Shown piece after piece: positions 1 to 8,673 of a stretch of DNA of 62,712 nt. The position numbers and the translations under genes were made by a program. Origin of the DNA: Niveibacterium sp. 24ML (GTDB taxonomy: Bacteria > Pseudomonadota > Gammaproteobacteria > Burkholderiales > Rhodocyclaceae); NCBI RefSeq assembly GCF_026586805.1, contig NZ_JAPFHA010000027.1, forward strand, positions 1 to 62,712. The letters run 5' to 3'. The stretch's first letter is position 1, and each line of letters begins with the position of its first letter. The notes beneath the pieces were generated by a model. The model did no database searches, had not been told where the DNA came from, and saw only the letters and a list, made by a program, of their open reading frames with translations.

Positions 1-77
1 TCTCTTTGGAGACCTGCGCGAGCGAGATGTGCACTTGCTTGAGCTCGGAGGTGAGCGTGCGCAACGTGTCCTGCGGC
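1..77. repeat. Terminal redundancy, left copy (same as 62636-62712)
   Basis: The first 77 bases are identical to the last 77 of the window. The repeat lies inside traB, and counting it once joins the two traB pieces in frame. An overlap of 77 bases is a common assembler k-mer length, so this is an assembly sign of a closed circle rather than a biological terminal repeat. Confidence 0.95.
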
Positions 78-250
78 GTGTCGCCATCGGCCGCCGGCGC
101 CGAGGCCTCGACGCTGGGCGTGGGCACTGCCGTCATCGCCTGCGGCGCAGGCGCTTCCTTGCCCGAGCGAAAGATCGTCACGATCGCAAAGAGCACCAAC
201 GCGCCAAGCAGGATGTAGGGAATCTTGTTGCCTTTGAGGGACAGGGCCAT
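1..250 (-). CDS. traB: TraB/VirB10-like T4SS protein, N-terminal part (continues at 62635)
   Basis: This is the 5' part of the gene that continues at 62635-61380. The ATG is at 250, giving MALSLKGNKIPYILLG and a single membrane segment at about residues 9-27, then a Pro/Ala-rich periplasmic linker. One inner-membrane anchor followed by a linker and coiled coil is the VirB10/TraB plan. The complete protein would have 501 residues and matches the TIGR03752 (PFL_4705) family of integrative-element TraB-like proteins. The downstream gene begins the TraK-like protein in reverse order of the operon. The split exists only because the circle was opened here. Confidence 0.9.
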   Translation of the reverse strand, partial: MALSLKGNKIPYILLGALVLFAIVTIFRSGKEAPAPQAMTAVPTPSVEASAPAADGDTPQDTLRTLTSELKQVHISLAQVSKE

Positions 251-259
251 GACGCGCTC

Positions 260-1309
260 CTAGAGGGATTCTGCAAACGGACGGTCGCTGACCAGATACA
301 CCGCCGTCGTGTCATAGCCGGATCCGGCAGCGCCCATACGCACGTTCTGGAAGGTCACCGCATGCCAGCGGCCATCGACCTCGCGCGGATCGAGCTCGTG
401 GGGTTGCGTGCCCCGGTTGATCAAGCGCACGGCGGTCACGTAGTAGTCCCCGCCGCGCCAGCTTGCGAGCGGCTCGGCCGCCACGCGGGCGCCGCGGTAG
501 AGGTGAGGCAGGGGCAAACGATCAACCGCGACCTGGTGGATGCCCTCGACCGCCGCTGTCAGGCGGCGCGGCGCATAGATCTGCTTGGCGGCAAAGCGGG
601 TGAGCATCACCGGGTCGATCACCGGCTCACCCCCCAGTACGGGGTTCTCGACCGGCTCGGCCGCGCTGGGAAAGTGCACCTCAATCGGCCGCGCTGCACT
701 GGCATCGGCTTTGGCGCTGGCGCCAATATCGAGCAGGATCGCCTGGCCGGTCTCCACGCTCTCGGCGAGCACGCGCACCGGCTCGAAGGGCGCCAGTGCA
801 GTGAGGTAAGTCGTGCGGCCGAGCACCTGCGTGCGCAGACTGTTTCCAAGCATGGCCGGAATCCCCAGGCGCATGGGCATCGGCAAGAGCAGGATGCGCT
901 CCTGGTTCACCGCGAGCTGGACGCGAATCGGGGTGCGGTCCCAGGTGCGGTGATCGGTGTTGCCGACACTCGCGGAGCGGATCGGCGCCACCTTGGGTGC
1001 TGCGGCACGCGCGCTTTGCGGGGCCACGCTTGCCCGCAGCGCGGGGGCGCGCTCGCTCGCTGCACTCGTCCCCTGACTGGGCGCAGTGGCCGGGGCGTTG
1101 GCGGGCGCCGCAGTAGCCGTCGCGCCCAAGGGCGTCGCAGCGCTGGCCGGCGCAGCGGCTTCGCCAGCGGGCGACTGCGGATCGGCCGCGAGCACCACCG
1201 GGTCCGCGCTGGGCGTTGTAGCAGGGTCCGCAGCGAGCACCGGCGCAGCAGAGAGCGAGAGTGCGAGCAGGGTGCTGATCAGGGTCGGGTTCGAGGTCAT
1301 GGCGCTCAC
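260..1309 (-). CDS. traK: TraK/VirB9-like T4SS protein (PFL_4704, TIGR03749 family)
   Basis: A 349-residue secreted protein that should be the periplasmic or outer-membrane core component pairing with TraB. The N-terminus carries a signal peptide (MSAMTSNPTL... ending SAAPVLAA), followed by a long Ala/Pro-rich linker and a globular C-terminal half. The first codon is a GTG at 1309 that overlaps the stop of the upstream gene (GTGA), a sign of translational coupling; an ATG at 1300 is the alternative. The next gene in the operon is traB, 10 bp away, as in other GI-type systems. Family assignment rests on length, topology and gene order. Confidence 0.8.
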   Translation of the reverse strand: MSAMTSNPTLISTLLALSLSAAPVLAADPATTPSADPVVLAADPQSPAGEAAAPASAATPLGATATAAPANAPATAPSQGTSAASERAPALRASVAPQSARAAAPKVAPIRSASVGNTDHRTWDRTPIRVQLAVNQERILLLPMPMRLGIPAMLGNSLRTQVLGRTTYLTALAPFEPVRVLAESVETGQAILLDIGASAKADASAARPIEVHFPSAAEPVENPVLGGEPVIDPVMLTRFAAKQIYAPRRLTAAVEGIHQVAVDRLPLPHLYRGARVAAEPLASWRGGDYYVTAVRLINRGTQPHELDPREVDGRWHAVTFQNVRMGAAGSGYDTTAVYLVSDRPFAESL

Positions 1310-1998
1310 TTGATGATCGAAAAGGACTTCTCGGCAGGGGCATCGGCCGCACCGGCAGCCGCTGCCTTCTCGGCGGCAAGATCGATGACGCTGGGCGGGT
1401 TTTCCTTCGGGCTGCAGTCGATCGCCAGCCCATAGGCGTTGGTCTGCGGATCAAAGCGGTAACGGATCACGCGCAGGGGCCAGCGCACATAGACCTGCTT
1501 GACGGGCTGGCCATGCACCGTCTCCTGGATCTCGGTATCGAGCGTCACGAGCCAGACGCCACGGGCGAGGCGCTGCACGCGATCGGGCGTGAAGCTGCGG
1601 TCGACCATCTCGGAGAGCACGCGGGTGCGCTGCGAGAGCTCGCCGCGCCCGGCGCGCAGGTTCATGTGGTCGGTCAAATGGTCCTGACAGGAGGGCGTCA
1701 GGTAGGGCGACATGGCGAAGATCTGTGTGCCAAAGTCAGTCTGGCCGTTCTTGGCCCAGCGATTGACCTGCTGCCAGATGGCCAACGTGAAGGCGTACAC
1801 GTTCGGTGGGGGCACCTCGCCCGGATGCACCACCGCCCCGTTGGTCAGATCCGGCGGAATATGCAGATCCATTGAACTGGGGGCGCGGCGCAGGCCGTCG
1901 ATCGCGAAGGCGGTGACCACGAGCAGGCCGGCGATGATCGCCCACTGCACCTTGATCAGCATGCCCGCGTTGTCGAGCGCATTGAGGAATCGAGACAT
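1306..1998 (-). CDS. TraE/VirB8-like T4SS protein (PFL_4703, TIGR03746 family)
   Basis: 230 residues with ATG at 1998 (MSRFLNALDN). One N-terminal membrane segment at about residues 16-35 is followed by a periplasmic domain, the bitopic plan of VirB8/TraE assembly factors. A region reading WQQVNRW and a YLTPSCQ stretch fit the PFL_4703 family. A longer reading from 2163 exists but would run through the end of the upstream gene, so the start at 1998 is preferred. The stop overlaps the TraK-like start, and the gene sits between TIGR03750 and TraK-like genes, the usual order. Confidence 0.8.
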   Translation of the reverse strand: MSRFLNALDNAGMLIKVQWAIIAGLLVVTAFAIDGLRRAPSSMDLHIPPDLTNGAVVHPGEVPPPNVYAFTLAIWQQVNRWAKNGQTDFGTQIFAMSPYLTPSCQDHLTDHMNLRAGRGELSQRTRVLSEMVDRSFTPDRVQRLARGVWLVTLDTEIQETVHGQPVKQVYVRWPLRVIRYRFDPQTNAYGLAIDCSPKENPPSVIDLAAEKAAAAGAADAPAEKSFSIIK

Positions 1999-2015
1999 GG
2001 GGTGGCCTTGTGCAA

Positions 2016-2396
2016 TCAGAGGCGCTCGCGGGTGGAATGGATATCCCACGCACCGCTGCGGTGAATCAGACGCAGGCGCCAGATGCCCCGGCGGCTGAGC
2101 CAGAGGCGGGCGCGATGGATATAGAAGTGGTCGGGTCGGCCGCGCTTTTGGCGCTGAAACCAACCCGCCCCAAACCAGATCCCGAACAAGTCACCCAGCA
2201 TCACCATGCCCAGGAAGTACAGCGGCTTGCCGATGCTCACAGCGATCACGATCGACAGCGGCAGGTTCACCACCGTCAGCACGGCCGCAAGCTGCACCAG
2301 CTCACTGTCCGAACAGCCCCGGAAGATGGGAGGCTCGATGTTGACGCGATCTGCAAGCAGCATCGCGTCGTCATCAAAGTCTTGCTGGGTGCTCAT
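2016..2396 (-). CDS. Conjugative transfer membrane protein, TIGR03750 family
   Basis: 126 residues (MSTQQDFDDD). A cytoplasmic N-terminus is followed by two close hydrophobic segments (about residues 38-75), then a basic C-terminus. This matches the TIGR03750 family of GI-type conjugation systems, comparable to TraL of the F system, which supports assembly of the secretion pore. A TTG one codon earlier at 2399 is a possible alternative start. The gene lies directly after the pilin-like gene, as in PFL-type islands. Confidence 0.75.
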   Translation of the reverse strand: MSTQQDFDDDAMLLADRVNIEPPIFRGCSDSELVQLAAVLTVVNLPLSIVIAVSIGKPLYFLGMVMLGDLFGIWFGAGWFQRQKRGRPDHFYIHRARLWLSRRGIWRLRLIHRSGAWDIHSTRERL

Positions 2397-2408
2397 CAAC
2401 GGCGTCGC

Positions 2409-2795
2409 TTACAGGATGGTGGCAGCGGTGTTGAGCAGGTACACATCGAGCACGGCGACACCGCCCGCGCCCACTGCGTACAAGCCCACCGTGCCCCACT
2501 CGGCTTTGCCGGTGCGCGCTTCGTTGAACTTGGCGATCAGACCCCAGGCGAGCCAGAGGAAGGCGCCAGCACCGAGCGCGAGCCCCAGGACGATGAAGCC
2601 ATCCTTGAGGTAGCCCTGGATCAGCCCGAGCCAGTCGCCCGCACCGGGGTTGGTACTCGGTGCCTTTTGCGTGGGCAATGCAGCGACGGCGTTCTGGGTG
2701 CTCAGCGCGAACCCGGTCAGGGTGGCGGTCAGAGCGATGAAGTGGGCGCGCGCACGCGCCAGTTTGTTACGTACTGCGGCAAGCAAGGTTTTCAT
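2409..2795 (-). CDS. Pilin-like membrane protein (PFL_4702, TIGR03745 family)
   Basis: 128 residues, ATG at 2795 behind a clear GGAGA ribosome site. It has a long signal-like N-terminus ending near NAVAALP, then two hydrophobic segments (about residues 62-85 and 103-125). That is the plan of VirB2/TrbC prepilins, and the PFL_4702 family is thought to supply the pilus subunit of GI-type systems. A reading from 2966 exists but would overlap the upstream gene. Neighbours on both sides are small membrane proteins of the same apparatus. Confidence 0.8.
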   Translation of the reverse strand: MKTLLAAVRNKLARARAHFIALTATLTGFALSTQNAVAALPTQKAPSTNPGAGDWLGLIQGYLKDGFIVLGLALGAGAFLWLAWGLIAKFNEARTGKAEWGTVGLYAVGAGGVAVLDVYLLNTAATIL

Positions 2796-2836
2796 GGTGG
2801 GTATCTCCGGGTGGTGGTGGGTACAGCGGAACAACT

Positions 2837-3067
2837 TCAGTGGATGAAATAGAGCAGGACGGAAGCGAGCACGGCGCCGCGAACTAGGTAGGTCATGAAC
2901 TCCCCCTGGTCGAGCGTCCGCTCCTGCCACTCGCGAAAAAGGGCGAAGGCGAGCCATGCAAGCCACAGCAAGAGCGGCGTGGCCAAAGCCATCGCCACCA
3001 CGAGCAGCACCGCACCGGGTTGTTCGCCGGAGGCGGCTTGGAAGGCTGCGGCTTGGGTCGGGCTCAC
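2837..3067 (-). CDS. Small T4SS membrane protein (PFL_4701/DUF3262, TIGR03758 family)
   Basis: 76 residues from a GTG at 3067 with GGAG-type ribosome site. The sequence has an FQAASG-like N-terminus, two hydrophobic segments (about 18-42 and 60-75) and a WLAWLAF core, all typical of PFL_4701. The C-terminal part of the protein at 50088-50987 looks like a second copy of this domain fused to a transglycosylase. Confidence 0.75.
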   Translation of the reverse strand: MSPTQAAAFQAASGEQPGAVLLVVAMALATPLLLWLAWLAFALFREWQERTLDQGEFMTYLVRGAVLASVLLYFIH

Positions 3068-3080
3068 GCGTGCGCTCCGC

Positions 3081-3380
3081 TTAGCGCCGGTAGTCGCCGG
3101 AGAGCGGCGCGACCGGGCGCGGCTGCCGTGGGGCGTCCAGGTGCTCGTCCACGCCGCGCTTGATCAGCTCGATGTCGCGCGAGAGCAGCGCGTACTCAAA
3201 GCGCACACGCGCGGCCGGATCGGCTTGGCGCGCAGCGGCGCGCACGAGCTCCTGCACGCGATCGAGTTCATGCGTGATGCGCGCAAGCGCTTCACGCTCG
3301 GCGTCGGCATCGGCGCCCGCGTGGGCCGGGGCGATGAGCGCGCCGGCAATCAGGCACAGGGCTAAGAGGCGTCGGGTCAT
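3081..3380 (-). CDS. RAQPRD family conjugative element protein
   Basis: 99 residues, ATG at 3380 (MTRRLLALCL). A signal peptide ends at AHAGADAD, and the mature part is helical, ending in the conserved ARVRFEYALLSRDIELIKRGV stretch that marks RAQPRD (TIGR01690) proteins, where the family name motif is only loosely conserved here (ARQADPAARV). The function is unknown, but the family is restricted to conjugative islands and always lies beside PFL_4701. Confidence 0.8.
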   Translation of the reverse strand: MTRRLLALCLIAGALIAPAHAGADADAEREALARITHELDRVQELVRAAARQADPAARVRFEYALLSRDIELIKRGVDEHLDAPRQPRPVAPLSGDYRR

Positions 3381-3391
3381 GGGTGTTCTCC

Positions 3392-4126
3392 TCACAGGTA
3401 CTTCTTGAACTTGGCGGCCATCAGGCCGATCACGCACGCCATCAGGACGTAGCCGATCAGCACTGCGGTAACAGGGGCGAGGCCAGGCAGTGGCCAGGCG
3501 AGATAAACGGTGAAAGCAAGCGTGGAGAGCGGCCACAGGTAGCGCTTGCTGTTGTGATAAATGAAGCTCGACTCACGGCCGCCGCACCAGCGGCGCACGT
3601 CGCGCCGCGCGAGCCCATCGGTGAAGGTCACGCACAGCGCGACACCGAGCACCGGCAGGGCGAGGAAGGCAATCACCAGGCGCACCGCAATGTCTTGCAG
3701 CAGGTAGTAGGTCGCCGCCAGCGCCGGCCCCATCCCGGCCAGCAGCCCCTTGAAGGAGACCGAGAGCGGGCCTTTGCCCTGCGCTTGTTCGGCTGCCTGC
3801 GGTGCAGCAGCCACCGCGCCGAGCACCCGCGTCATGCCGCTGTATTCGCTCACCAGAAGCGCCGAGGACTGCGCCAGCAGGAGCGGATCGCGCACGCCCG
3901 GCAGCGCCGAGCGCGTGAAGGGTTTGAGTGCGGCCAGGTCCGCTTCGAGCAGGCTGCGCGCACGCCCCGCGCCCTCCTGCGGCCAGAACCACGCCAGGCC
4001 CGCCCAGTGGATCGCGCAGCCGAGCACGATCGCCATGAAGGTGGCGACGATCAGCCCCGAGAGGATGCTGATGAGCGGCGTGAAGGGGCCGGGCTTGGCC
4101 GGGCGTGCGGCAGCGGTTTCAGCCAT
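3392..4126 (-). CDS. T4SS membrane protein (PFL_4697, TIGR03747 family)
   Basis: 244 residues, ATG at 4126 (MAETAAARPA). Hydrophobic segments lie at about residues 17-45 and in the C-terminal half (several between 140 and 235), with a soluble loop holding EYSGMTRVLG. The family is found beside TraD and resembles TrhP/VirD4-associated membrane proteins, though its exact task is not known. The start overlaps the traD stop by 8 bp, so translation of the two is probably coupled. Confidence 0.75.
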   Translation of the reverse strand: MAETAAARPAKPGPFTPLISILSGLIVATFMAIVLGCAIHWAGLAWFWPQEGAGRARSLLEADLAALKPFTRSALPGVRDPLLLAQSSALLVSEYSGMTRVLGAVAAAPQAAEQAQGKGPLSVSFKGLLAGMGPALAATYYLLQDIAVRLVIAFLALPVLGVALCVTFTDGLARRDVRRWCGGRESSFIYHNSKRYLWPLSTLAFTVYLAWPLPGLAPVTAVLIGYVLMACVIGLMAAKFKKYL

Positions 4127-6434
4127 GGCTGGGCTCCGAGGCACGCGCTTGCGGCGCCTTGACCGCACTGGCCACACTGACCGCAGGAGCGGGCGCTGCG
4201 GGCGGCGTGCCCTCGCTGACGGGAGCCCCCACCGGAAGGGCAACGGTCAGCATCCGCTCCCAGTCCGCGCTAGTTTCCCGGCCGGCATTGGCCGGCTCGT
4301 CCGGGTCTTGTTCGGGCGTAGCCGCGCCGCTGGCCTCGCCCTGCGCCTCGTGGTCGTAGCGCTCGCCTTCGACCGTCAGGCGATCGGCGCCCGCCGTCCA
4401 GTTCTCAGCCGTGCGATAGCGCGCCTGCATGTCGATCGCGATCGCGCGCAGCGACTCGGGCATCATCGGATCCGCGTCCTTGGACGGCAGCGGCATGCGG
4501 ATCTTCCACAACTGACCGCCATTGAGGATCGCGAAGGCCTGGCCCTTGGGCAGACTCATCACATCGGCCGGCGTGAGCATCGGTACCCGAGTGGCCCCCA
4601 CGCGGTCCTCGTTCTTGGACGTGAAGTGCGTGCCGTCGCCAGCGCCGGCCGCATCGGTCACGCCCGAGACGGTGGTCAGGGCGCTGACCGAGACTTCCGG
4701 CAGGCCATCGGTGAGCAAGCGCGCGGTCTCGACGTTCTTGACGCGCAGCATCGCGAGGCTGTTGAAGTTGCCTACCACCTGCTGCGCTTTGGCCGCGTTT
4801 CCGATCTTCGCTTCGATGTCCTGCAGGGTCTGGGTGTAGGCGGTCACTTGGAAGCCGGCACCGCCGGCCTTGTTGACCATCGGGATGAACTCTTCACCCA
4901 TGAGCTCATTGAACTCGTCCAGGTGAAGGTTGATCTTTGGCCCCGGCCCCGCCGAACCATCACTGCGCCCGCCGTCAATGCCGACCTTGTAGATCTGGCC
5001 AGCGACTGACACCAGGTCCGCAAACATCGAGTTGCCAACGGCCGAGCCCACTTGCGCATCCGAGAGCGCATCGAGCCCGACATACACGATGCCGCGCTGT
5101 CTGATCACCTGCATCCACTCGAAGATCGGGCGGCTGTCCGTCAGATCCAGATAGTCCGGTGAGAGCAGCGCTGCGGTCTTGCCGGTGGTGAGCTTGTCGA
5201 GCAGCGGGCCGACGCTGGCGATGATCTTGTCGAAGAAGGCGCGCTCATACTTGAAGGCGGCCGCGAGCCCTTCGAGCACGGGGTCGTCGACCGGGTAGGT
5301 GCGCATGTATTCGAGGATCGCGACGAGCTCAACGGCGCGGTCCTGCAAGCTGCGCGCGACCGGGATCTTCTTGCCCTCGATACCGGCGATGATTTGCTTG
5401 AGCCGCGTTTCGCCATTGACACGGCGTAGCGCGAGCTCGCCGTACTGGCGAAAGAGCGGCTCAATGTCGGTGAAGTGCTTCTGCATCTCCACGTAGCTGG
5501 GCTTGCGGCCCAGCGCGACCACCGCCTTGGCGATTACGTTGGAGAAACGCCAGGCGAACTCCTTGAAGGCTGCGCTATTGCCCGAGTTCGGCAGGGGCGA
5601 CGTGAGGCGGGTCGCGACCTCGGTGATGCGCGAGAAGGAGCCGATGCCGTTGTAGCGGGCGGAAATCTCCGGGTAGCCCAGATGGAACATGAAGAACTGG
5701 TCTTCACGGCCGGCGCGCTTGGCTTCGGCCCACATGCGCATCATCAGCTCGGCGTCGCCCTTGGGATCGATCACGATCACCACGTCGCCGCGGTGGATGT
5801 CCTGAGTCACCAGGATCTCCAAGAGGCGCGTCTTGCCCACCCGTGTGGTGCCCACCACCAGCATGTGCCCGACGCGCTCGCCCAGCTCGGCGAACACGTC
5901 GCGCTCTTCGTCCATGCCGACGCCGTGCAGATGCGGCGAGCCGCCGACCTTGGCAGGCGGGGGCGCCGGGTTCCACCAGGCATCCTGCGTGGTCAAGCGC
6001 GCGAGCAGGCGCGCGACCGTGTCGCGATCCTGGCGGTCCTCGATCTGGCGGAAGAGCTTATCGAGCGAGCCCGGCTGCAGGTATTCCTGCGCGCTTTGTT
6101 CGAGCGCGTCAGTGAGCCGTTGCGTGTGCTTCTGGGTCCAGTTAAAGCCCCGTCCCAGGTACATACGCTGGGGCGAGACCGGCATATTCGAGGGGCGTAT
6201 CTCAAAGCGGGGCAGGCGGCGCATGTTGCGCTGATAGCGCAGCACGCGCACACCGGCCTTGCCCCGGTAGAGCGCGTAGCCGTAGAGCGCTACGGCACAG
6301 CCCGCCCCGACAGTCGGTTCGAGCATCAACGCCCAGGGCGCGGCGGCGCAGAGCGTGCCGGCGACCGCCCCCATCGCGGCGACGTTGAGCTCGACCGGCG
6401 GGCGCAAGAGCCCTTCAAGGACGGCATCACTCAT
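4119..6434 (-). CDS. traD: Conjugative coupling factor TraD (SXT/TOL type)
   Basis: 771 residues, ATG at 6434. Membrane segments lie at about residues 20-55; Walker A is GTTRVGKT at 195-202 and Walker B is the INLHLDE stretch at 501-507. This hexameric ATPase joins the TraI-DNA complex to the secretion channel and pumps DNA. The family length (650-800) fits. The C-terminal 100 residues are Pro/Ala-rich and probably contact the relaxosome. The start overlaps the stop of the PFL_4695 gene by 4 bp (ATGA) and the end overlaps the PFL_4697 start. Confidence 0.93.
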   Translation of the reverse strand: MSDAVLEGLLRPPVELNVAAMGAVAGTLCAAAPWALMLEPTVGAGCAVALYGYALYRGKAGVRVLRYQRNMRRLPRFEIRPSNMPVSPQRMYLGRGFNWTQKHTQRLTDALEQSAQEYLQPGSLDKLFRQIEDRQDRDTVARLLARLTTQDAWWNPAPPPAKVGGSPHLHGVGMDEERDVFAELGERVGHMLVVGTTRVGKTRLLEILVTQDIHRGDVVIVIDPKGDAELMMRMWAEAKRAGREDQFFMFHLGYPEISARYNGIGSFSRITEVATRLTSPLPNSGNSAAFKEFAWRFSNVIAKAVVALGRKPSYVEMQKHFTDIEPLFRQYGELALRRVNGETRLKQIIAGIEGKKIPVARSLQDRAVELVAILEYMRTYPVDDPVLEGLAAAFKYERAFFDKIIASVGPLLDKLTTGKTAALLSPDYLDLTDSRPIFEWMQVIRQRGIVYVGLDALSDAQVGSAVGNSMFADLVSVAGQIYKVGIDGGRSDGSAGPGPKINLHLDEFNELMGEEFIPMVNKAGGAGFQVTAYTQTLQDIEAKIGNAAKAQQVVGNFNSLAMLRVKNVETARLLTDGLPEVSVSALTTVSGVTDAAGAGDGTHFTSKNEDRVGATRVPMLTPADVMSLPKGQAFAILNGGQLWKIRMPLPSKDADPMMPESLRAIAIDMQARYRTAENWTAGADRLTVEGERYDHEAQGEASGAATPEQDPDEPANAGRETSADWERMLTVALPVGAPVSEGTPPAAPAPAVSVASAVKAPQARASEPSHG

Positions 6435-6961
6435 TGCGCGAGCCCTCCATTGGGGAGGATCACGATCGGATAGGTGGTCAGGCCGTATTGCCCGGCCAGG
6501 GCATCGGCTGAGGCAGGCAGGACCGGCAGAGCGCCCGCGATGCGGCGGATCTGGGTGTAGGTGGCCAAGTCGGGCACTTCCACCAGTTGGATCGCAGCCG
6601 ATTGGGCATTGAGCCAAGTCACCCGGCGTTTGAGCCAGGCGATTGAGTACGGATCAGAGCCCATCAAAGCCAGGGGCTGAGCCAGTCGGCCCGGCATCTT
6701 GAGCGGCGCGCGCGCCTCAGCCTGTCCAGCACGCATCGACGCGGTGCGCACAGGAAAGACGGTGAGCTCTGCCGGCGCGTCGGGGCCGCCCTGGGCGGCT
6801 TCCTCGACCAGCGCACCAGCCATCGGTGCAAGGTAGCCGGCAACCGGAACGGTCTGGCCGGAGTCCTGCAACACAATCAAGCCGTTTGCCGGGGTTGCAG
6901 CAGAAACGGGGCCGCACAGCACACTGGCCACGATCAGCGAGAAGCGCGCGAGCCTAGACAT
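6431..6961 (-). CDS. Conjugative element protein (PFL_4695, TIGR03765 family)
   Basis: 176 residues with a signal peptide (MSRLARFSLI... PVSAA). The C-terminus reads YGLTTYPIVILPNGGLAQ, with a conserved-looking YP-x-V pattern that gives the fold a thioredoxin-like flavour, although no CXXC is present. The family accompanies TraD in GI-type systems and acts in the periplasm by prediction. The stop overlaps the traD start by 4 bp. Confidence 0.8.
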   Translation of the reverse strand: MSRLARFSLIVASVLCGPVSAATPANGLIVLQDSGQTVPVAGYLAPMAGALVEEAAQGGPDAPAELTVFPVRTASMRAGQAEARAPLKMPGRLAQPLALMGSDPYSIAWLKRRVTWLNAQSAAIQLVEVPDLATYTQIRRIAGALPVLPASADALAGQYGLTTYPIVILPNGGLAQ

Positions 6962-7538
6962 TGGCGACCTCGCTCACGAAGCGAAAGACGCTGGCGGCAT
7001 AGGCGGCGCCCACCTGAGGGTCGGCATTGTGGTAGCGCGCCACCGCCAAGGCCCACTTGCCGGTGGCGCGATAGTGCTCGGCGAGGATGCGCGCGCCGGC
7101 ATCCAGGTTGATGAAGGGATTGACCGCGTGCGCGGGCGAGCTGAAACGATGGGCGTGGTAGCGCCAGTGCACCTGCATCAGCCCGATGTCGATCCGGGTC
7201 TGACCGCGTCCGAGCTCGTAGAGGACGCGTGAGAGGCACGCACTTTCGGTCTGCGCACGGTAAGGCTCGCCGGCGATGTTCAGCGTCCAGGGCCAGGGCA
7301 GCAGCGTGCGCTGCTCGCTCGTTTTCCACAGGCGGCTTGACTCCTGCAGCGCAACCCCAAAGAGGATCGCGGGCGGGATGCCATGGCCGTTGGCGGCAAC
7401 GATGTAGTTCAAGGGCACCACGCGCGGAGCACGCGCCCGCGCGCCCTTGGCTTGCGCCGAGCTGGGCATGCCCAGCGAGCTGGCCGCGAGCGTGCCGGCG
7501 AAGCCCGCGAGCAGACGACGGCGCTCAAGATCGGCCAT
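6954..7538 (-). CDS. Lytic transglycosylase (SLT domain), VirB1-like
   Basis: 194 residues (MADLERRRLL). The N-terminus is a signal peptide with an RRRLL start, which could use the Tat route. The SLT domain shows the catalytic Glu in LQESSRLW (about residue 66), then GLMQVHW and a final RYHNAD, the standard SLT motifs. It would locally open peptidoglycan so that the T4SS can cross the wall. A GTG one codon earlier is an alternative start. It lies between PFL_4693 and PFL_4695 genes, its normal place. Confidence 0.88.
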   Translation of the reverse strand: MADLERRRLLAGFAGTLAASSLGMPSSAQAKGARARAPRVVPLNYIVAANGHGIPPAILFGVALQESSRLWKTSEQRTLLPWPWTLNIAGEPYRAQTESACLSRVLYELGRGQTRIDIGLMQVHWRYHAHRFSSPAHAVNPFINLDAGARILAEHYRATGKWALAVARYHNADPQVGAAYAASVFRFVSEVANV

Positions 7539-8014
7539 CACCGCTCACCCTTGGGCGCTTGGCCAAAGCCCGGCTGCGGCTGCAGGCGCCCATCGCCCTT
7601 GCCGAAGTCCATCACCTTGATATTCGGGTAGAGGCGGAAGATCGCCGCTTCCCGCTCGCGCTCGAAGGCAAGCACCCTTTCGGCGTCCGCGACCATGATC
7701 TTGGCGAGCATCTCGGCGTACTTGCGCCGCTCCGCGTCGTCGCGGGCGTGGATGCCCAGCACCTCAATGGGGCTGATCTGCGGGTTGGAGACTGAGCCAC
7801 GATAGCCGCGCATCAGGAGCTGAAAGCGACGGATCTCATCGACCGTGAGTCCCCAGATCTGGGACATATCACGCGTGGTCTGATCCACCACACCGCTGTT
7901 TTGCTGGGTGCTGCTGCGCGTGCTGCTGGCCACTTCAACCGCATGGGCCGGCGCGAGCAGCATGAGCGCGAGCGCGCCCGCGCCCAGCGTCCCACGAACG
8001 CGAGCGGCGATCAC
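7538..8014 (-). CDS. Conjugative element protein (PFL_4693, TIGR03759 family)
   Basis: 158 residues from GTG at 8014 that overlaps the previous stop. A signal peptide ends near APAHAVEV; the mature protein contains WGLTVDE, a YRG stretch and LGIHARDDAERRKYAE, which are the hallmarks of this family. It is secreted by prediction and of unknown biochemical role. Both ends overlap neighbours by 4 bp or less, so the operon is tightly packed here. Confidence 0.8.
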   Translation of the reverse strand: MIAARVRGTLGAGALALMLLAPAHAVEVASSTRSSTQQNSGVVDQTTRDMSQIWGLTVDEIRRFQLLMRGYRGSVSNPQISPIEVLGIHARDDAERRKYAEMLAKIMVADAERVLAFEREREAAIFRLYPNIKVMDFGKGDGRLQPQPGFGQAPKGER

Positions 8015-8673
8015 TGCGCGCTCTCCTGAGGCAGCGCGGAGAGCTGCGCGCCCGTCGCGCTGGCAGCGCCCGTGCTGCCCTTGGCTTCACGCCGACGAAA
8101 CACGGCAGTCTGGCCGTGGGCGTCGGCGCGTTCGAGCATCGCATCGCCCACCTTGTCGCCAGGGCGTGCAAATTCGATCTGGCCGCCCACCTTGACCGCA
8201 ACGACCGGCTCGCCATTCCAGGTGTCGACACCCAGCACGCGCGAGGCCTCCGGCGGGGCCGCCGCGATCGGACGGGCAGGGCGGGGAGCGGGGCGGCGCA
8301 CCGGCTTGGCTGCTGCCACAGCGGGCGCCTTGTCGGCCTGCGCGCGCAGCGCGCTGGTGTCGGTCCCAATGGCCGCCAATGCACTGATCACCTGGTCCAG
8401 CTTGCGCTGCACCTCGCTAAGACCTTGCTGCAAGGCGGCATCCTGTGCGGCGCTCTTGTCCATGCGCGCTTCCAGCGCATTGAGCCGAGCGGAGAGCGGG
8501 TCATTCTCTGCGGCCTGCGCGGACGCCAGGGCGCCGCGCTCTTGAACAAAGCGCAGCGCCGTGACGCCCACGGCCGCGAGGATGCCGAGCAGGGCAACCC
8601 ACATGAAGAAGCGCAGGGCGCCAGAGCGGCGAGGCGAACGGCCAGCGGCCGCATCAATCGGGGCGGTGGTCAT
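8011..8673 (-). CDS. Conjugal transfer membrane protein with coiled coil
   Basis: 220 residues. A basic N-terminus, one membrane segment (about 22-42), a coiled-coil region (about 50-100), a basic Ala/Pro linker, then a small beta-rich C-terminal domain starting GVDTWNGEPVVAV. This is the plan of TraP/PilP-like periplasmic proteins that sit between inner-membrane and secretin components. I cannot assign it to a named family. It sits second in the operon after the TIGR03748 gene. Confidence 0.6.
   Translation of the reverse strand: MTTAPIDAAAGRSPRRSGALRFFMWVALLGILAAVGVTALRFVQERGALASAQAAENDPLSARLNALEARMDKSAAQDAALQQGLSEVQRKLDQVISALAAIGTDTSALRAQADKAPAVAAAKPVRRPAPRPARPIAAAPPEASRVLGVDTWNGEPVVAVKVGGQIEFARPGDKVGDAMLERADAHGQTAVFRRREAKGSTGAASATGAQLSALPQESAQ

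Noticed and set aside
1-77. Terminal repeat as a biological direct repeat or att site
   Set aside because: It is exactly 77 bases, lies in the middle of traB and restores its frame when merged; an assembly overlap explains it.
29-1435. 468-residue open frame on the plus strand
   Set aside because: It is the shadow of the TraK- and TraE-like genes on the other strand; Arg/His-rich composition is typical of GC-rich antisense frames.
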